Shown here: one piece after another, positions 61,673 through 64,000 of the stretch
Numbering within the stretch: position 1 is the first letter of the stretch
Layout of the letters: each line of letters opens with the position of its first letter
Origin: Ornithinibacillus caprae
Lineage (GTDB): Bacteria > Bacillota > Bacilli > Bacillales > Amphibacillaceae
NCBI RefSeq assembly: GCF_009728145.1
Contig: NZ_WOCA01000006.1
Coordinates: 62,001 to 126,000, forward strand
Direction: 5' to 3'
DNA: 64,000 nucleotides
Program-made: the position numbers and the translations under genes
Notes under the pieces: model-generated
Databases searched by the model: none
Seen by the model: the letters and a program-made list of their open reading frames with translations, nothing else
What the model was told of the DNA's origin: nothing

Positions 61673-63721
61673 ATGGATGATAAACAGAATATAAATGAAA
61701 ATAGCAAGGATGATCAATTAGAACAGTATCGTGTAGATGATTCTGGAAAGGATTTAACAACAAACCAAGGACTAAAAGTTTCGGAGGATCGATTTTCCTT
61801 AACAGCAGGAGAACGTGGACCTACGTTAATGGAAGATTTTCATTTTCGTGAAAAAATGACTCATTTTGACCATGAACGAATTCCGGAACGAGTAGTACAT
61901 GCGAGGGGATTTGGTGTTCATGGAGAGTTCGAGGTTTATGAATCCATGAAAAAATATACAAAGGCAAAGTTCTTACAAGAGCCAGGAAAGAAAACACCGG
62001 TATTTGTTCGGTTTTCCACCGTGGTAGGCTTCCGTGGTTCTGCAGATACTGTGCGCGATGTTCGCGGGTTTGCAACCAAATTCTATACAGAAGAAGGAAA
62101 CTATGATCTTGTAGCAAATAATATGCCGGTCTTTTTCATTCAAGATGCAATTAAGTTTCCGGATATTGTTCATGCGATAAAACCGGAACCACATAATGAA
62201 ATGCCGCAAGCATCAGGTGCTCACGATACGTTTTGGGATTTTGTAGCTAACAATCAGGAATCAGCTCATCAAGTCATGTGGTTAATGTCTGATCGTGCTA
62301 TACCTAGAAGCTATCGTATGATGCAAGGGTTTGGAATTCATACCTTCCGATTTGTTAATGAGCAAGGGAAGTCTCATTTTGTGAAATTCCATTGGGTACC
62401 TAAGTTAGGTGTTCATTCATTGGTTTGGGATGAAGCGCAAAAGATAGCAGGGAAGGATCCAGACTATAATCGAAGAGATTTATATGAAGCAATTGAAAAA
62501 GGGGATTATCCAGAATATGAATTAGGTGTCCAGATTATTGAAGAAAAGGATGAATTTGCGTTTGACTTTGATATTTTAGACCCAACCAAAATATGGCCAG
62601 AAGAAGATGTTCCATTACAAATTATTGGGAAGTTGACGTTAAACAAAAATGTAGATAATGTGTTTGCGGAAACAGAGCAGGTAGCCTTTCATCCGGGTCA
62701 TGTTGTTCCAGGTATTGATTTCACAAATGATCCATTATTACAAGGGAGATTATTTTCTTATACAGATACACAGTTAATACGACTTGGTGGTCCGAATTTC
62801 CATGAGATCCCTATTAATCGACCAGTATGCCCATTTCATAATAATCAGCGGGACGGCTACCATAGACAGACGATCAATCAAGGAAAAGTTGCATATCATA
62901 ATAATTCCTTAGCAGCAAATACCCCAGATGCGGTACCAAAGGAAAAAGGTGGATATGAACATTATCAGGAAAAGGTAGAGGGCAAGAAGGTTCAAGCTAG
63001 AAGTGAAAGCTTTCGAGATCATTTTTCTCAACCAAAATTATTTTGGAATAGTATGAGTGAACCGGAAAAAATGCATATCAAACAAGCATTTGCATTTGAA
63101 GTAGGTAAGGTTAAAAATAAATCTGTTAGACAGCAGGTAGTGGATATGTTTGCCAATGTTGATTTGGAATTAGCAACAGCATTTGCGAAGGATATTGGTG
63201 CAGAACCACCTGCAAAGGGAGGGTCAACTGTTACGCAAAGTTCTCCAGCACTAAGTCAGGAGAATACAGCAAAAGTAGCGATGACTCGTAAAGTAGGTGT
63301 TATTTTAAATAACGGGTTTAATCATATGGACGTAAAAACGATATTGGATGCATTAAAAAAGGAAGGAATCCATATGGAAATCATTAGTGCAAAACAAGGA
63401 AAAGTTACCGGTGCTAATGGAGAACAGCTAACCGTAGATGAGACATTTACAACAACAGACTCCGTATTATACGATGCCATTTATATTGTAGGTGGAAGTG
63501 GGGAAGATAAGAAATTCCACAAAGATGCAAATAAATTTGTCACGGAAGCTTTCATGCATTATAAGCCAATCGGTGCAACTCATGATGGGAAGAAGTGGAT
63601 TGAAGAAAATGATATGATGAATAGTAAAGGCGTTATTGCAACAGATAATGTACAAGAGTTTGTGGATAACTTTACAATTGCAATAGCTGCTCATCGACAT
63701 TGGGATCGAGAACTAATATAA
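61673..63721 (+). CDS. katE: Large-subunit clade II catalase (KatE/HPII type)
   Basis: The 682-residue protein has the catalase core plus a C-terminal DJ-1/GATase1-like domain (from about residue 535, 'RKVGVILNNGFNHMDVKTIL'), diagnostic of the large-subunit clade. Catalytic residues are H76 ('VVHARGFGVHGEF') and N149 ('DLVANNMPVFF'); the proximal haem ligand is Y363 ('RLFSYTDTQ'). It breaks down hydrogen peroxide. The length fits B. subtilis KatE (686), a general-stress protein. AAGGGGT precedes the ATG. A clear sigma-B promoter was not found. Confidence 0.93.
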   Translation: MDDKQNINENSKDDQLEQYRVDDSGKDLTTNQGLKVSEDRFSLTAGERGPTLMEDFHFREKMTHFDHERIPERVVHARGFGVHGEFEVYESMKKYTKAKFLQEPGKKTPVFVRFSTVVGFRGSADTVRDVRGFATKFYTEEGNYDLVANNMPVFFIQDAIKFPDIVHAIKPEPHNEMPQASGAHDTFWDFVANNQESAHQVMWLMSDRAIPRSYRMMQGFGIHTFRFVNEQGKSHFVKFHWVPKLGVHSLVWDEAQKIAGKDPDYNRRDLYEAIEKGDYPEYELGVQIIEEKDEFAFDFDILDPTKIWPEEDVPLQIIGKLTLNKNVDNVFAETEQVAFHPGHVVPGIDFTNDPLLQGRLFSYTDTQLIRLGGPNFHEIPINRPVCPFHNNQRDGYHRQTINQGKVAYHNNSLAANTPDAVPKEKGGYEHYQEKVEGKKVQARSESFRDHFSQPKLFWNSMSEPEKMHIKQAFAFEVGKVKNKSVRQQVVDMFANVDLELATAFAKDIGAEPPAKGGSTVTQSSPALSQENTAKVAMTRKVGVILNNGFNHMDVKTILDALKKEGIHMEIISAKQGKVTGANGEQLTVDETFTTTDSVLYDAIYIVGGSGEDKKFHKDANKFVTEAFMHYKPIGATHDGKKWIEENDMMNSKGVIATDNVQEFVDNFTIAIAAHRHWDRELI

Positions 63722-63781
63722 TATAAAAAAACAAGAATGAACACCTTAAAAAACACACGATGATCGAATAACTTTAAGATA

Positions 63782-63819
63782 AAGCCACCATCAAATTAGT
63801 TCCAGGATGGTGGTTTTTT
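63782..63819 (+). terminator. Terminator of katE
   Basis: AAGCCACCATC pairs with GATGGTGGTTT, followed by T residues. Confidence 0.88.
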
Positions 63820-64000
63820 ACGATATATATTTCGACTCATTTACAGACTGCGATTAATATTGATGAAACATACCGACAAGCGTATAATGTTCGTAGGTGA
63901 ATATTTAAGTTTATCTATTATAAAACCCTATTCTTAGGGAAGGCTTAACATAAAGGAATATGTGCAATTTGTATAGAATTACATACATTTGCAAAGTCGT
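63820..64000. other. Window edge, nothing recognised
   Basis: AT-rich DNA after the catalase terminator. No ORF, RNA motif or repeat can be supported before the sequence ends. Confidence 0.5.

Noticed and set aside
1-64000. CRISPR arrays, tRNA and rRNA genes, prophage
   Set aside because: No regularly spaced direct repeats, no tRNA cloverleaf with a recognisable TTCGA arm, no rRNA stretches and no phage structural genes were seen by reading.

Overview
The window is low-GC Gram-positive chromosome and looks like a moderately halophilic or alkaliphilic member of the Bacillaceae (Oceanobacillus/Virgibacillus-like). The support is strong purine-rich ribosome binding sites with frequent TTG and GTG starts, B. 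subtilis-style pairings (glcT-ptsG, des-desK-desR, glutamate synthase subunits side by side, a ydaLM/ydaJ-like exopolysaccharide set), a NaChBac-type sodium channel, and Bacillaceae-type intergenic repeats. I see no rRNA or tRNA genes, no CRISPR array and no prophage. The genus is inferred from gene content, not from a marker gene.

Layout. 0-4 kb: small accessory enzymes (NTF2-like, RibD/DHFR-like, GNAT) and a VOC/PhnB-like gene split by a 1,449-bp IS1341-type element that carries only tnpB. 4-7 kb: FAA hydrolase, a CDGSH iron-sulfur protein, and an ECF sigma/anti-sigma pair with a recognisable autoregulatory promoter. 7-12 kb: a KstD-like flavoprotein, a 21-bp tandem repeat, a SAM-I riboswitch whose target gene seems lost, a 51-residue ORF and a secreted S15 peptidase. 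12-14.3 kb: two DUF1538 membrane proteins with a tandem P-II protein. 15.5-21.7 kb: two tandem DUF2334 proteins, a processive GT2 and a GH8-like protein, resembling ydaL, ydaM and ydaJ without ydaK or ydaN. 21.8-30.3 kb: NDH-2-like oxidoreductase, a secreted 28-residue-repeat protein, SIMPL protein, HtpX, thioesterase, K+/H+ antiporter and a DinG-like helicase. 30.4-33.4 kb: glcT, its RNA antiterminator site, and ptsG. 34.8-37.7 kb: desaturase with the DesK/DesR thermosensor. 38-44.7 kb: Nudix, DUF3231, psuK-psuG, wrbA, a voltage-gated Na+ channel and an LLM oxidoreductase. 45-51.2 kb: glutamate synthase. 52-55.3 kb: RlmN, DinB-like and Nudix genes. 55.9-59.4 kb: an asparagine synthetase paralogue, a second ECF sigma/anti-sigma pair, and a decayed second asparagine synthetase. 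59.5-63.7 kb: DUF421 protein, a diguanylate cyclase and a large-subunit catalase.

The signals most worth following are: (1) the asparagine-synthetase gene and the adjacent ECF sigma gene share an identical 9-N13-9 promoter motif, which suggests a small self-contained ECF regulon with a ruined second copy of the target gene behind it; (2) the split DUF1538 pair with a fused double P-II protein; (3) the TnpB element, whose removal restores a 139-codon VOC gene exactly, so its own guide would match the empty site; (4) a near-perfect 17-bp hairpin in the glutamate synthase leader with a loop complementary to the Shine-Dalgarno; (5) dispersed intergenic repeat families. Several CDS starts below are shorter than the longest ORF because a ribosome binding site lies inside it.
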